13,741 bases of DNA, from positions 1,389 to 15,129 of the forward strand of contig DFFG01000059.1 of assembly GCA_002368795.1 (NCBI GenBank), in the 5' to 3' direction. This DNA comes from Eubacterium sp. UBA3782 (lineage in GTDB: Bacteria > Bacillota > Clostridia > Lachnospirales > Lachnospiraceae). The notes under the pieces were generated by a model that had not been told where the DNA came from, made no database searches, and worked only from the letters and a program-made list of their open reading frames with translations. This document shows positions 7,178 through 13,741 of the stretch, in pieces. Position numbers and translations under genes: made by a program. Position 1 is the first letter of the stretch; each line of letters opens with the position of its first letter.

Positions 7178-7205
7178 AAAAAAGGCCGGCAGACTGCTGC
7201 CGGCC
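7178..7205 (-). terminator. Strong intrinsic terminator after URO-D gene D
   Basis: On the minus strand GGCCGGCAG (7205-7197) pairs perfectly over 9 bp with CTGCCGGCC (7192-7184) around a 4-base loop, followed by TTTTTT (7183-7178). It sits 68 bases after the stop of gene D. The rest of the 160-bp spacer holds a weaker GGAGCAGG/CCTGCTTCC hairpin (about 7142-7170) and no clear promoter. Confidence 0.9.
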
Positions 7206-7273
7206 TCCATTTGTCTGTTCAGATCCGGTCCCGGCATTTAAAAAAGCCGGAGCCTTCATTTTCGTTTTCCCTC

Positions 7274-8359
7274 TTATGCCTGGCGGCTTGCACGGTACAG
7301 GCCTTCACGATAAGCATCGTTCATGCAGTCTGCTGCATAAAGGCTGAAGCTGCAGGGCTTATCCGGTGAATAGTAATCCCGGATGAACTCCTCAGCATGT
7401 GCTTCCCACTCCTCCGGAGTAGCGTCTGCGGGAAGCGGGCTGTCGCATACGCCGAGCATGATCTTGTCGCCATACTCTTTGTACAGCTTCTTGGTGTCGT
7501 TCATGCCCATCGGCGTCCAGGACTGCCAGCCGGCATTTACGATGGCATCGATCTGTGCCTCGATATGGCCGCAGCTGTGCAGATCTGCAATCTTGCCCTT
7601 TGCCTTGATATGATCGGTGAACTGTTTGTATACCGGGACAAAGAAGTCAGCCGCTACGTTCTTGGAGAAGAACGGTGCCTTCTGGGAACCCCAGTCATCG
7701 TGATAGGTGAAGCCGTCGATGCCGTCGCCATAGACCTCGCAGACGATATCGACCATGTGGATGTGAAGGTCGATCAGAGCCTGCAGCAGCTCATGAAGGG
7801 CATCCTCCTGCTCCTCATCGATCAGAGCCATGGCAGCATTTTCAAATCCCATGAAGGAGATCAGACGCTCAAATCCGGCACCGTTCAGGAACCAGAACAT
7901 GTTGGCCTTGCCGTTCTTCAGATACTTCTCATTGTCTCTTGCACTCTGATCCCAATCCCAGGAATCAACATCCGGGAAGGTCAGTTTTTCTTTCCAGTCA
8001 TTGGCATTCTCAAAGGGACGGGGATCGCCGGGTTTCTCCATGGAGCCGCCGACCATCGGTACATAGACCCATTCCACGCCGAACATGTCCTTGCCGCCGT
8101 ACTCTTCCATCGGCATCATGTTCTGCTCAAATACAAAGCCTCTGGCGATATTGTCCGGAATGATCTTCGGGGTGAAGATTCCAGTCTCCTGATCCGTCGG
8201 GATCCATAAGCTCTGCTTGTTGATCGCTGCCTTGTAGGCTTCCTTGAATGAAACCGGATAGGAATACAGCGGAATACCGGGAGCTCCCGGAGGCGCAAAG
8301 AAATTCGGCGCATATCCGGAGATTTTCATTTCATCTTCGCTAAACGGGATCTTTGACAT
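7274..8359 (-). CDS. URO-D superfamily protein, methyltransferase-like (D)
   Basis: A 361-residue cytoplasmic URO-D-fold protein. Key motifs are FGVEW (93-97), the FPDVDSWDW block (128-136), HDDWGSQ at 220-226 and HSCG at 261-264, with a Cys at 336 (DKPC) 72 residues after C263. It has the complete H-x-C-xn-C zinc set and so looks the most competent of the four as an MtaA/MtbA-type methyl transferase. It resembles protein A most closely around HDDWG/HSCG and shares a Pro-rich N-terminal extension of about 35 residues. The start is set by AAGGAGGG before the ATG at 8359. A candidate promoter and dyad lie upstream (8390-8443), and a strong terminator follows. Substrate and corrinoid partner are not visible here. 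Confidence 0.85.
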   Translation of the reverse strand: MSKIPFSEDEMKISGYAPNFFAPPGAPGIPLYSYPVSFKEAYKAAINKQSLWIPTDQETGIFTPKIIPDNIARGFVFEQNMMPMEEYGGKDMFGVEWVYVPMVGGSMEKPGDPRPFENANDWKEKLTFPDVDSWDWDQSARDNEKYLKNGKANMFWFLNGAGFERLISFMGFENAAMALIDEEQEDALHELLQALIDLHIHMVDIVCEVYGDGIDGFTYHDDWGSQKAPFFSKNVAADFFVPVYKQFTDHIKAKGKIADLHSCGHIEAQIDAIVNAGWQSWTPMGMNDTKKLYKEYGDKIMLGVCDSPLPADATPEEWEAHAEEFIRDYYSPDKPCSFSLYAADCMNDAYREGLYRASRQA

Positions 8360-8389
8360 GATTTTTTCCCTCCTTCATATCGTTCTGGT

Positions 8390-8443
8390 ATGAAACCGCA
8401 TATTTTCATGCTTTTATTATCCGTCATTTTGGGAGTGAAAAAA
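8390..8443 (-). promoter_or_regulatory. Candidate promoter and operator-like dyad for URO-D gene D
   Basis: On the minus strand GATAAT (8421-8416) matches five of six bases of a -10 box; the region 16-17 bases before it is a T-run with no sharp -35. Between that box and the ribosome site lies the dyad ATGAAA (8390-8395) with TTTCAT (8404-8409), spacer 8 bases. This is the right place for a repressor or activator site. Assignment rests on position and symmetry. Confidence 0.35.
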
Positions 8444-8459
8444 TATGTATCCGTTAAAC

Positions 8460-8487
8460 AAAAATGAGGGGGTGTTTTTCCCCCTCA
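8460..8487 (-). terminator. Intrinsic terminator for the channel operon
   Basis: On the minus strand TGAGGGGG (8487-8480) pairs over 8 bp with CCCCCTCA (8472-8465) around a 7-base A-rich loop, followed by TTTTT (8464-8460). It lies 120 bases after the stop of the K+ channel gene and insulates URO-D gene D from the upstream operon. Bases 8488-8607 hold nothing else I can support. Confidence 0.88.
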
Positions 8488-8607
8488 CTTGTGTATCATT
8501 GTCTACAAAAGCAGCCTGCTCCTTCAGCCGGCAGCATGCCAGGCGGCGGAGCGCAAACATCCTTACAGATTACGCAAAAATCCCTGCCGGAAGTGTCGTC
8601 CCGGCGC

Positions 8608-9828
8608 TCAGACACGGATCGTTATGGCTTCCGGTATGCGGCGCTTTGTGGCGACCACCAGGACATCTCCTGCCTTAAGCCGTTCATTGCCATCCGGCAC
8701 CAGAAGATCTGTCCCCCGCTGGATGCAGACGATATAGCTCTGCCGGCTGATGGACAGATCACGGATCAGCTCTCCGTTCCAGGGATGGTTTTCCTTGAGG
8801 ACGATCTCCTTTAGCTCCAGATCCCAGTCTTTTCCGGCCAGCGCGCCGGTCAGGATCAGGATATCATTTCTCAGAAGCTGGGTGGTCCCTTTTGGCAGTA
8901 CCATCTCCCCCTGCCGGATGATGGCAGCGATATAAAGCGCACCGGGGATGTCCAGCTCCCGGATCTCCTTGTTTTCCCAGCTGTCCCCGCCGCAGACCTG
9001 CAGCTTGATAAACCGGAGGTCCCGCGTTGCAGCGCTCTCTCCCATCTCACGGAGCCGCGTGTACTGCTCGACAAAGCCGGCGGAAATAATACCAGTGGGG
9101 ATCGCCACCAGGCCGCAGCCAAGGAAGGTAATGATCATGCCAAACACCTTTCCCGCCGCCGTGACCGGGTAGATATCACCGTAGCCTACCGTCAGCAGGG
9201 TGGATGTCGCCCACCACATGCCGGAGAAGGCATTGTCAAACACATCCGGCTGGGCTGCGTGCTCCAGGCTGTACATGCAGAGGCTGGAAGCCGTCATCAG
9301 GATAAAGATGATGAACACAGAGGACATGAGCTGCTGCTTTTTTGATGCCAGGACCTCCGTGATAACATTCAGCGAATCATAGTAGGCATTCAGGCGGAAC
9401 AGCCGGAAGATGCGCATGACGCGGAACATCCGGAAGGCCACCGCTCCGGCAGGAAAGACCACCGGCAGAAAATAGGGCAGGAAGGACAGCAGATCCACCA
9501 CGCCGTAAAACGAGATGGCATACCGCCAGGCCGCTTCTGCCGGACGCTTTTTCGGATAGAGATAGACCGCCGTCCAGAGCCGCAGCACGTAGTCCAAGGC
9601 AAAAAACACAGCCGTCAGGATCTCGATCCCATCCAGCAGTCCGCCCGCCCTCTCCCGGATCGGAGCAAAGGTATACAGTACGCTGCAGACCAGGTTGATG
9701 ACGATGGCAAGGGTATTGACGATGTCATAGGCACGGCTCGGGACATCCTCCAGAAAACCGACCTCCACCATCTGAAAGACCCTTTTGCGGATATGCTCCC
9801 ACTTCTTTTTTTCTTCGATTTCACTCAT
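8608..9828 (-). CDS. Six-TM voltage-gated K+ channel with two TrkA_C-like domains
   Basis: A 406-residue inner-membrane potassium channel. Segments by hydrophobicity: S1 about 34-55, S2 70-90, S3 105-125, S4 131-149, S5 165-187 and S6 226-250. S4 has five arginines at every third position (133, 136, 139, 142, 145), the classic voltage sensor. The pore has the K+ filter TVGYGD at 213-218. After S6 two similar cytoplasmic domains follow (about 272-328 and 336-394), each with the TrkA_C/RCK_C pattern of a beta strand, a helix with E-x-x-I-R-x-L or G-E-L-I-R-D-L, and a final NDIL/AGDVL strand. No Rossmann RCK_N domain with a GxGxxG motif is seen. The start codon overlaps the stop of the MoxR gene by 4 bases (ATGA), so translation is coupled. 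This is the last gene of its operon. Confidence 0.92.
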   Translation of the reverse strand: MSEIEEKKKWEHIRKRVFQMVEVGFLEDVPSRAYDIVNTLAIVINLVCSVLYTFAPIRERAGGLLDGIEILTAVFFALDYVLRLWTAVYLYPKKRPAEAAWRYAISFYGVVDLLSFLPYFLPVVFPAGAVAFRMFRVMRIFRLFRLNAYYDSLNVITEVLASKKQQLMSSVFIIFILMTASSLCMYSLEHAAQPDVFDNAFSGMWWATSTLLTVGYGDIYPVTAAGKVFGMIITFLGCGLVAIPTGIISAGFVEQYTRLREMGESAATRDLRFIKLQVCGGDSWENKEIRELDIPGALYIAAIIRQGEMVLPKGTTQLLRNDILILTGALAGKDWDLELKEIVLKENHPWNGELIRDLSISRQSYIVCIQRGTDLLVPDGNERLKAGDVLVVATKRRIPEAITIRV

Positions 9829-11318
9829 AGCCTGCGGATCTCCTCTGCAAGCTCCCGCTTCTGATCCTTCAGCAGCAGAAGCCTGTTGTAATGATAGAAC
9901 TCCTCGTTTCCCCAGGTCTGCACATATTTCATGCTGTACCAGCCGCCGGCCAGCTGGGAGAGAAGGATCACCAGCTCCTGTCCCTCACCGTAGACCGCCA
10001 CCATAAACCGCAGCGCGCATGTCAGATGCCGGCCGGCCGCTTCTGCCTCCTGTTTTCTTACATCCTCACGCCCGGCAAACCATTCTCTGACGCTGTGGGC
10101 CTGTGTATCCTCCAGCCATCCGGACAGCTCCTTCAGAGCCTGTGATGCCGCCATGCTCTCCCGCTCTTCCTGCCGGCTCAGCATGCGGGCATTTCTTTTT
10201 TGCTCCATCTGGGCCATGAGAGCGCCGACCTGCTCTTCTGCCAGCTCCCGCAGCACGGCGGCATTCACGTTCTGCCGTTCACCTGCCGCCCGGGTGATGG
10301 CTTTGAGGCTGCCAAAGACCCTCTTCTGGACCCGTTCGGCCAGATCGACCCTGGCAAATTCCTGCTCAAGGGCTGTGACCAGAAGGCCGGTCAGGCTGAG
10401 TTTTTCATCGAAGGGAGCAGACAGAAGGCGCATGCGGTCCTCCGGGATCTCCCCCTCCAGGATGTCCGGTATGCGGTAGATGTTCCGGTACCGGTTCCAC
10501 AGCTCATAGTAGACCGCAAAGCCTCTGGCGATCTCGGTATCCTGCAGAAATGCGCCCGCAAAGGCCTCTGTCACCGGGATCTCCAGCTTTTCATAGACCT
10601 TCAGGGAATCCGACAGATCCTCCCACGCCCTGGCCGTAACAAAGTGCCGGCCTTCGGCATCGGTCTGCACACGGTAAAAATGATCCCTGTGGATCTCCAG
10701 ATAGGCCAGCACCGCGCCATGGACGCCCCGCTCTCTGGCGTAGCTCTTCCATACCGCAAAATCCTCGCGGATGTCCAGCCGTTTTACCCGGTCCAGGGTG
10801 ACCACATCAAAATCCCGCACCGAGCGGTTGTACTCCGGCGGATTTCCGGCACAGACCAGGACAAAGCTCTCCGGAAGGCGGTGCGTGCCAAAGGTCTTGT
10901 ACTGAAGGAACTGCAGCATGGTAGGTGAGAGCGTCTCCGAGACGCAGTTGATCTCATCCAGAAACAGGATGCCCTCACTGATGCCGCTGCGCTCGATCTG
11001 GTCATAGACCGAAGCCACGATCTCACTCATCGTATATTCCGTGACCTGATAATCTTTGCCCCCATAGTTCTTTCTGGCAATGTAGGGCAGGCCGATGGCG
11101 CTCTGCCGGGTATGGTGGGTGATGGTATAGGAGACCAGGCCAATGCCCAGCTCCTCGGCGATCTGCTGCATGATGGCCGTCTTGCCGATGCCTGGCGGTC
11201 CCATCAGCAGAACCGGCCTCTGCCGCTCCGGCGGGATCTCCCGCATGCCGTCTGCATTTTTCTCCAGGTATGCCCGTATGGTGTAGATGATCTCCTGCTT
11301 TGCTTCCTGTATATTCAA
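9825..11318 (-). CDS. MoxR-type AAA+ ATPase
   Basis: A 497-residue cytoplasmic AAA+ ATPase. Walker A is GPPGIGKT (40-47), Walker B is ILFLDE (117-122), sensor-1 Asn is in CAGNPPE (near 159), and DRVKRL at 176-181 follows as expected in MoxR proteins. The C-terminal 250 residues are mostly helical, with a charged segment about 380-410. MoxR ATPases normally act with a VWA-domain partner to insert metals or remodel complexes, and the VWA gene is directly upstream, 23 bp away. The start is a TTG at 11318, with GGAG 7 bases upstream. The next Met (residue 25) would remove the N-terminal helix before Walker A and lacks a comparable site. The stop overlaps the K+ channel start. The client is unknown; the channel is a candidate. 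Confidence 0.9.
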   Translation of the reverse strand: MNIQEAKQEIIYTIRAYLEKNADGMREIPPERQRPVLLMGPPGIGKTAIMQQIAEELGIGLVSYTITHHTRQSAIGLPYIARKNYGGKDYQVTEYTMSEIVASVYDQIERSGISEGILFLDEINCVSETLSPTMLQFLQYKTFGTHRLPESFVLVCAGNPPEYNRSVRDFDVVTLDRVKRLDIREDFAVWKSYARERGVHGAVLAYLEIHRDHFYRVQTDAEGRHFVTARAWEDLSDSLKVYEKLEIPVTEAFAGAFLQDTEIARGFAVYYELWNRYRNIYRIPDILEGEIPEDRMRLLSAPFDEKLSLTGLLVTALEQEFARVDLAERVQKRVFGSLKAITRAAGERQNVNAAVLRELAEEQVGALMAQMEQKRNARMLSRQEERESMAASQALKELSGWLEDTQAHSVREWFAGREDVRKQEAEAAGRHLTCALRFMVAVYGEGQELVILLSQLAGGWYSMKYVQTWGNEEFYHYNRLLLLKDQKRELAEEIRRL

Positions 11319-11325
11319 CGCAATT

Positions 11326-11329
11326 CTCC
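11326..11329 (-). promoter_or_regulatory. Ribosome binding site supporting the TTG start of the MoxR gene
   Basis: GGAG on the minus strand lies 7 bases before the TTG at 11318, inside the 23-base spacer after the VWA gene. No ATG is available nearby in frame. Confidence 0.6.
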
Positions 11330-11341
11330 GTTTCTGTTCTC

Positions 11342-12724
11342 TTATTCTTCTCTGCCGCTCTCCATCCTTGCGGCCTGCCCTGGATGCTCCGGATCCACAA
11401 GCTCCAGCTCATCTCCGTCTCCCAGATATACCTTTATCGCCCATGAGGGCACATACAGATCCCGGTAATCCTCCCGGAAGAACACAAAGGCCGTCTCGTA
11501 GGGCGCCGGCCGCTCCGGGTAATGGCCCTTTCCGTCTGTAAAATAGATCAGTCCCCGCAGATTGCGCAGTTCTCCCCGGGCCTGAAGTTCCTGCACATAC
11601 CGGAACACCGGCCGGAAATCTGTGCCCGCGCCGCCGTCCACGGCAAAGGAATCGAGATACTGCTTCATCTCGTCTGCATTGTGGATCCGTGTATCCCGCC
11701 GGACCTCCTCGTCGCACTGCAGGATCCGCAGATCCATGTGGTGAAAGAAGCTCTCCTGGGCTGCCAGGATGCCGGCCGTCTCATTCAGAAAGCGGGCCAC
11801 CAGCTTTTCCTGACAGGAAGCGGAGGTATCGATGGCGATCACCAGCTCCTCCACCTTTCTGGCCTCCCGGTACTCGTTCTCCTCGATCAACGGCATATTT
11901 CCGTAAAGCTCCATGCCGTAATGGTAAAACCCATAGTCAAAGGAGTCCGGATCGACCCTTGCTTCCTCCCGCACCACAGCATACCGCTTTAGAAAATCCC
12001 GGTAGCTGACACGCTTTTCCGTCTGGATCCGCAGCAGCCGTTGAAAGCCCTCCAGGTCCTCGCTCATCTCGCTGCCGGATGCCTCCATCTCCTTGTTCGC
12101 CCGGTCTGCCCGGTCCTGCCAGTCCTGCCGGGTGTCGTTCATGAGCGGCGGAGGCAGGGGCGGCTCCTGTGCCGGATCCTTTGGGATCCGCTCCCAGAAG
12201 CCATGGTCATCCATATGAAATTCCGCAGCCAGCCGCTCCTGCATGACAGGATCCTTCATGTCCCGTTCAAAGTACCGGTACAGCCGCTGCGCGGTCAGGA
12301 TCTTTACATCTTCCTCGAATCGTTCGTACCATTCCCGGCGGAAATCCGAAGGCAGCCGCCAGATAGCGCCGACCTCTCCCATCGAATCAAGGGCATATTC
12401 GGCCGCCACATCGCAGGACAGATCCCAGAGGAACGCATCGCTGTGGGCTTCTGCATCAAACATATGCAGAAACAGGCAGTGCAGGAGCATGTGCAGATAG
12501 CTCCGGTTGACTTCCTTTGGATCCTCTGTATAGGCTGCCATCAGGTATTCCGGGTTAAACCTGAGAAAGGTGCCGTCGGTTCCTATGGTATGGGTGGACA
12601 GATCCATCGTCCAGCCAAGGGCATCCAGCGACGCCCCCAGAAAGTGCATCGCCAGGTACAGCTCAGTCCTGGAAATGGAAAGGATCCGTTTTCCCGTGTG
12701 TTCCAGTATTTCTCTCGTCTTCAT
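11342..12724 (-). CDS. DUF2201-type VWA protein, MoxR partner
   Basis: A 460-residue cytoplasmic protein. The C-terminal VWA-like domain (about 290-435) has a complete metal-ion-dependent adhesion site: DTSAS at 299-303, Thr368 in GGAGTDF, and Asp397 in YFTDGKG. The N-terminal region resembles the putative metallopeptidase half of DUF2201 proteins. Its helix has H78-M-L-L-H82 with H87, so a HExxH motif is expected but Met replaces the catalytic Glu; proteolysis is therefore doubtful. A Pro-rich, charged linker (about 183-225) joins the halves. It is directly upstream of the MoxR ATPase, the usual arrangement for a VWA protein that presents clients to the ATPase. Its ATG overlaps the LRR gene stop by 4 bases (ATGA), implying translational coupling. 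The family is confident, the client unknown. Confidence 0.87.
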   Translation of the reverse strand: MKTREILEHTGKRILSISRTELYLAMHFLGASLDALGWTMDLSTHTIGTDGTFLRFNPEYLMAAYTEDPKEVNRSYLHMLLHCLFLHMFDAEAHSDAFLWDLSCDVAAEYALDSMGEVGAIWRLPSDFRREWYERFEEDVKILTAQRLYRYFERDMKDPVMQERLAAEFHMDDHGFWERIPKDPAQEPPLPPPLMNDTRQDWQDRADRANKEMEASGSEMSEDLEGFQRLLRIQTEKRVSYRDFLKRYAVVREEARVDPDSFDYGFYHYGMELYGNMPLIEENEYREARKVEELVIAIDTSASCQEKLVARFLNETAGILAAQESFFHHMDLRILQCDEEVRRDTRIHNADEMKQYLDSFAVDGGAGTDFRPVFRYVQELQARGELRNLRGLIYFTDGKGHYPERPAPYETAFVFFREDYRDLYVPSWAIKVYLGDGDELELVDPEHPGQAARMESGREE

Positions 12725-13617
12725 AGCAGTTCATCCAGGTCAAAGCCATCGTCTGGCCCGTCCTTCTTCTCCGGGCGGGCGTATGCCATCAGGAGGCTGA
12801 CCAGCTCCGTCTTTTTCCTTTCTGCCGCGGCAAGAGCTGCTTCTCCCGCAGCCTCCGCGCTCACCAGGCGCTGCTCCAGCAGATACTGTACCTGAACGGT
12901 CTGGTCCTCCTGTGTCAGCAGGTTAAGAAAAGCTGTGCCATTTTCCAGAAGAGAGCTTCGGCACCGCTCTGCGGCCTCATCCTTCAGAGAGACCGGATGC
13001 ATCAGCCGGGCGATGGAGATCCTGCAGGCCTTTTCCCAGCCATCCGCCGCTGCCCGCTCAAGCAGCTGGTCATAGGCGGCAAAATCGATGCCATCCCGCC
13101 TCACACATTCCCGGAAGGCGATGCCTGAGCCGTCACACCAGGGATGAAAAGCCCGCGCATGGGTATCCTCGTCCATCCCCTCGGTGTACTCCGGGAAAAA
13201 CAGCTCTGCCTTTTGCCCGTCCGGCAGGTTCAGCCTGACGGTCAGGTCCCGGTCCGTCTGTCCCAGCAGATCCCGGAGAAAGGTGAACCTCTCCTCCCAG
13301 AAGGTGACCTCGATGCGGGAGAGATGCCGGCAGAAGCCCACGATCCCGTCGGCAATGACCGCATCAGCGCTGCCAAAGCTGATGCTCTCCAGATTGCGGC
13401 AGTTGTAGAAGGCAAAGGAGCCGATCTCCCGGATCGTATCGGGGAGGAAAAGCTCTCGGATATCTCCGTTTCCGGCCAGCGCATGGGACGCGATCCGGCG
13501 CACCATAACGCCCTCTGCCATCCGGGGGATGGCACAGATCCGTCCGGGGTCCGTGCAGGACTCCACGGCGGCATAGCTGCCATCCTTATCGCTGCCGATC
13601 GAAAATACAAATCCCAT
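12721..13617 (-). CDS. Cytoplasmic BspA-type leucine-rich repeat protein
   Basis: A 298-residue protein. Residues about 37-108 carry LRR_5 (BspA/TpLRR)-type repeats, for example IRELFLPDTIREIGSFAF followed by NCRNLESISF and CRHLSRIEVTF. After a middle segment (about 110-170) come helical stretches (about 175-275), then an acidic tail ending DDGFDLDELL. No signal peptide, membrane segment or anchor is visible, so it is probably cytoplasmic, unlike secreted BspA proteins. The ATG at 13617 has GGAAGGAAA upstream. It lies 27 bp after the preceding gene fragment and overlaps the VWA start by 4 bases. LRR repeats bind proteins, so a role as client adaptor or scaffold for the VWA/MoxR pair is a reasonable inference, not shown. 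Confidence 0.8.
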   Translation of the reverse strand: MGFVFSIGSDKDGSYAAVESCTDPGRICAIPRMAEGVMVRRIASHALAGNGDIRELFLPDTIREIGSFAFYNCRNLESISFGSADAVIADGIVGFCRHLSRIEVTFWEERFTFLRDLLGQTDRDLTVRLNLPDGQKAELFFPEYTEGMDEDTHARAFHPWCDGSGIAFRECVRRDGIDFAAYDQLLERAAADGWEKACRISIARLMHPVSLKDEAAERCRSSLLENGTAFLNLLTQEDQTVQVQYLLEQRLVSAEAAGEAALAAAERKKTELVSLLMAYARPEKKDGPDDGFDLDELL

Positions 13618-13644
13618 GCCCTGTTCTTTCCTTCCGTGTGTCTT

Positions 13645-13740
13645 TTATTCTTCCTTTGGAGCGGTCCCCTCATCTGGCGCGTCCGCTTTAGCGCCCGCTT
13701 CTGCAGGACTGCCCGCAGTGAAGCCACACATGTCTAAAGA
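13645..13740 (-). CDS. C-terminal tail of an unknown protein (partial)
   Basis: A minus-strand frame enters from the right edge and stops at 13645, leaving 31 residues. They begin SLDMCGFTAG and continue as an Ala/Pro/Glu/Asp-rich, probably disordered tail ending APKEE. The stop is 27 bases before the LRR start, whose ribosome site lies in between, the spacing expected inside an operon. This is the best of the three minus-strand frames by composition and placement. No family can be named from this length. Confidence 0.55.
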   Translation of the reverse strand, partial: SLDMCGFTAGSPAEAGAKADAPDEGTAPKEE

Positions 13741-13741
13741 C

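Noticed and set aside
7231..7250. CCGGC/GCCGG hairpin as an extra terminator after gene D
   Set aside because: Five-bp stem with the T-run inside the loop instead of after the stem.
6022..7347. A 441-residue plus-strand open frame opposite URO-D gene C
   Set aside because: Antisense to a confident gene, no recognisable domain, no convincing ribosome site.
3559..8359. Haem-biosynthesis uroporphyrinogen decarboxylase
   Set aside because: Four divergent copies, H-x-C zinc-type motifs and lack of the HemE N-terminal substrate motif point to methyltransferase-type members; no other haem genes are present.
8576..8605. Second terminator immediately after the K+ channel stop
   Set aside because: The GCCGG/CCGGC stem is only 5 bp with a 10-base loop, and the T-run starts 5 bases beyond it. 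The hairpin at 8460-8487 is far better.
1..13741. CRISPR arrays, tRNA, rRNA, integrase or transposase genes
   Set aside because: No regularly spaced direct repeats, tRNA-like cloverleaf ends or recombinase signatures were seen.

Overview
The window looks like chromosome from an anaerobic, low-oxygen-adapted Firmicute of the Clostridia, perhaps Lachnospiraceae-like. The basis is strong GGAGG-type ribosome binding sites, GC content that appears to be in the mid-50s percent, a flavodiiron protein with a rubredoxin tail, several corrinoid-methyltransferase-like proteins and a BspA-type leucine-rich repeat protein. The assignment is an inference from gene content; there is no rRNA or tRNA here to anchor it.

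Layout. (1) 1-1292, plus strand: the 3' part of a flavodiiron (FprA-like) oxygen/NO reductase fused to a flavin-reductase domain and a short rubredoxin. (2) 1293-1645: a convergent spacer with a structured repeat that resembles a terminator (copy 1) and a 180-bp near-perfect palindrome that looks like a MITE. (3) 1646-3136, minus: a PucR/CdaR-type regulator, divergent from (4) 3559-4641, plus: the first of four uroporphyrinogen-decarboxylase-superfamily (URO-D) proteins of the MtaA/MtbA methyltransferase type. (5) 4642-4991: a convergent spacer with copies 2 and 3 of the structured repeat, both with U-tracts. (6) 4992-8359, minus: three more URO-D proteins. The first to be transcribed (7274-8359) is separated from the next two by a strong intrinsic terminator. 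(7) 8460-8487: a terminator for the last block. (8) 8608-13740, minus: a tightly packed operon. In transcription order it holds the tail of an unknown gene, a cytoplasmic LRR protein, a DUF2201-type VWA protein, a MoxR-type AAA+ ATPase and a six-TM voltage-gated K+ channel with two tandem TrkA_C-like domains. Two of its junctions are 4-bp ATGA overlaps.

How the parts may work together. The regulator plus four URO-D proteins resemble clostridial loci for corrinoid-dependent demethylation of methylated or methoxylated substrates. In such systems URO-D proteins pass methyl groups between a corrinoid protein and a thiol or folate acceptor. No corrinoid-binding protein, reductive activator or substrate-specific methyltransferase is visible, so partners must lie elsewhere or the proteins do something related. 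The second block pairs a MoxR ATPase with a VWA protein, a known chaperone/remodelling pair. Its translational coupling to a voltage-gated K+ channel suggests, without proving, that the channel or its complex is the client.

Most distinctive in sequence are the three copies of a long hairpin repeat. Their arms co-vary while base pairing is kept, and all three sit at convergent gene ends. The MoxR-VWA-LRR-channel operon is the most distinctive in gene content.
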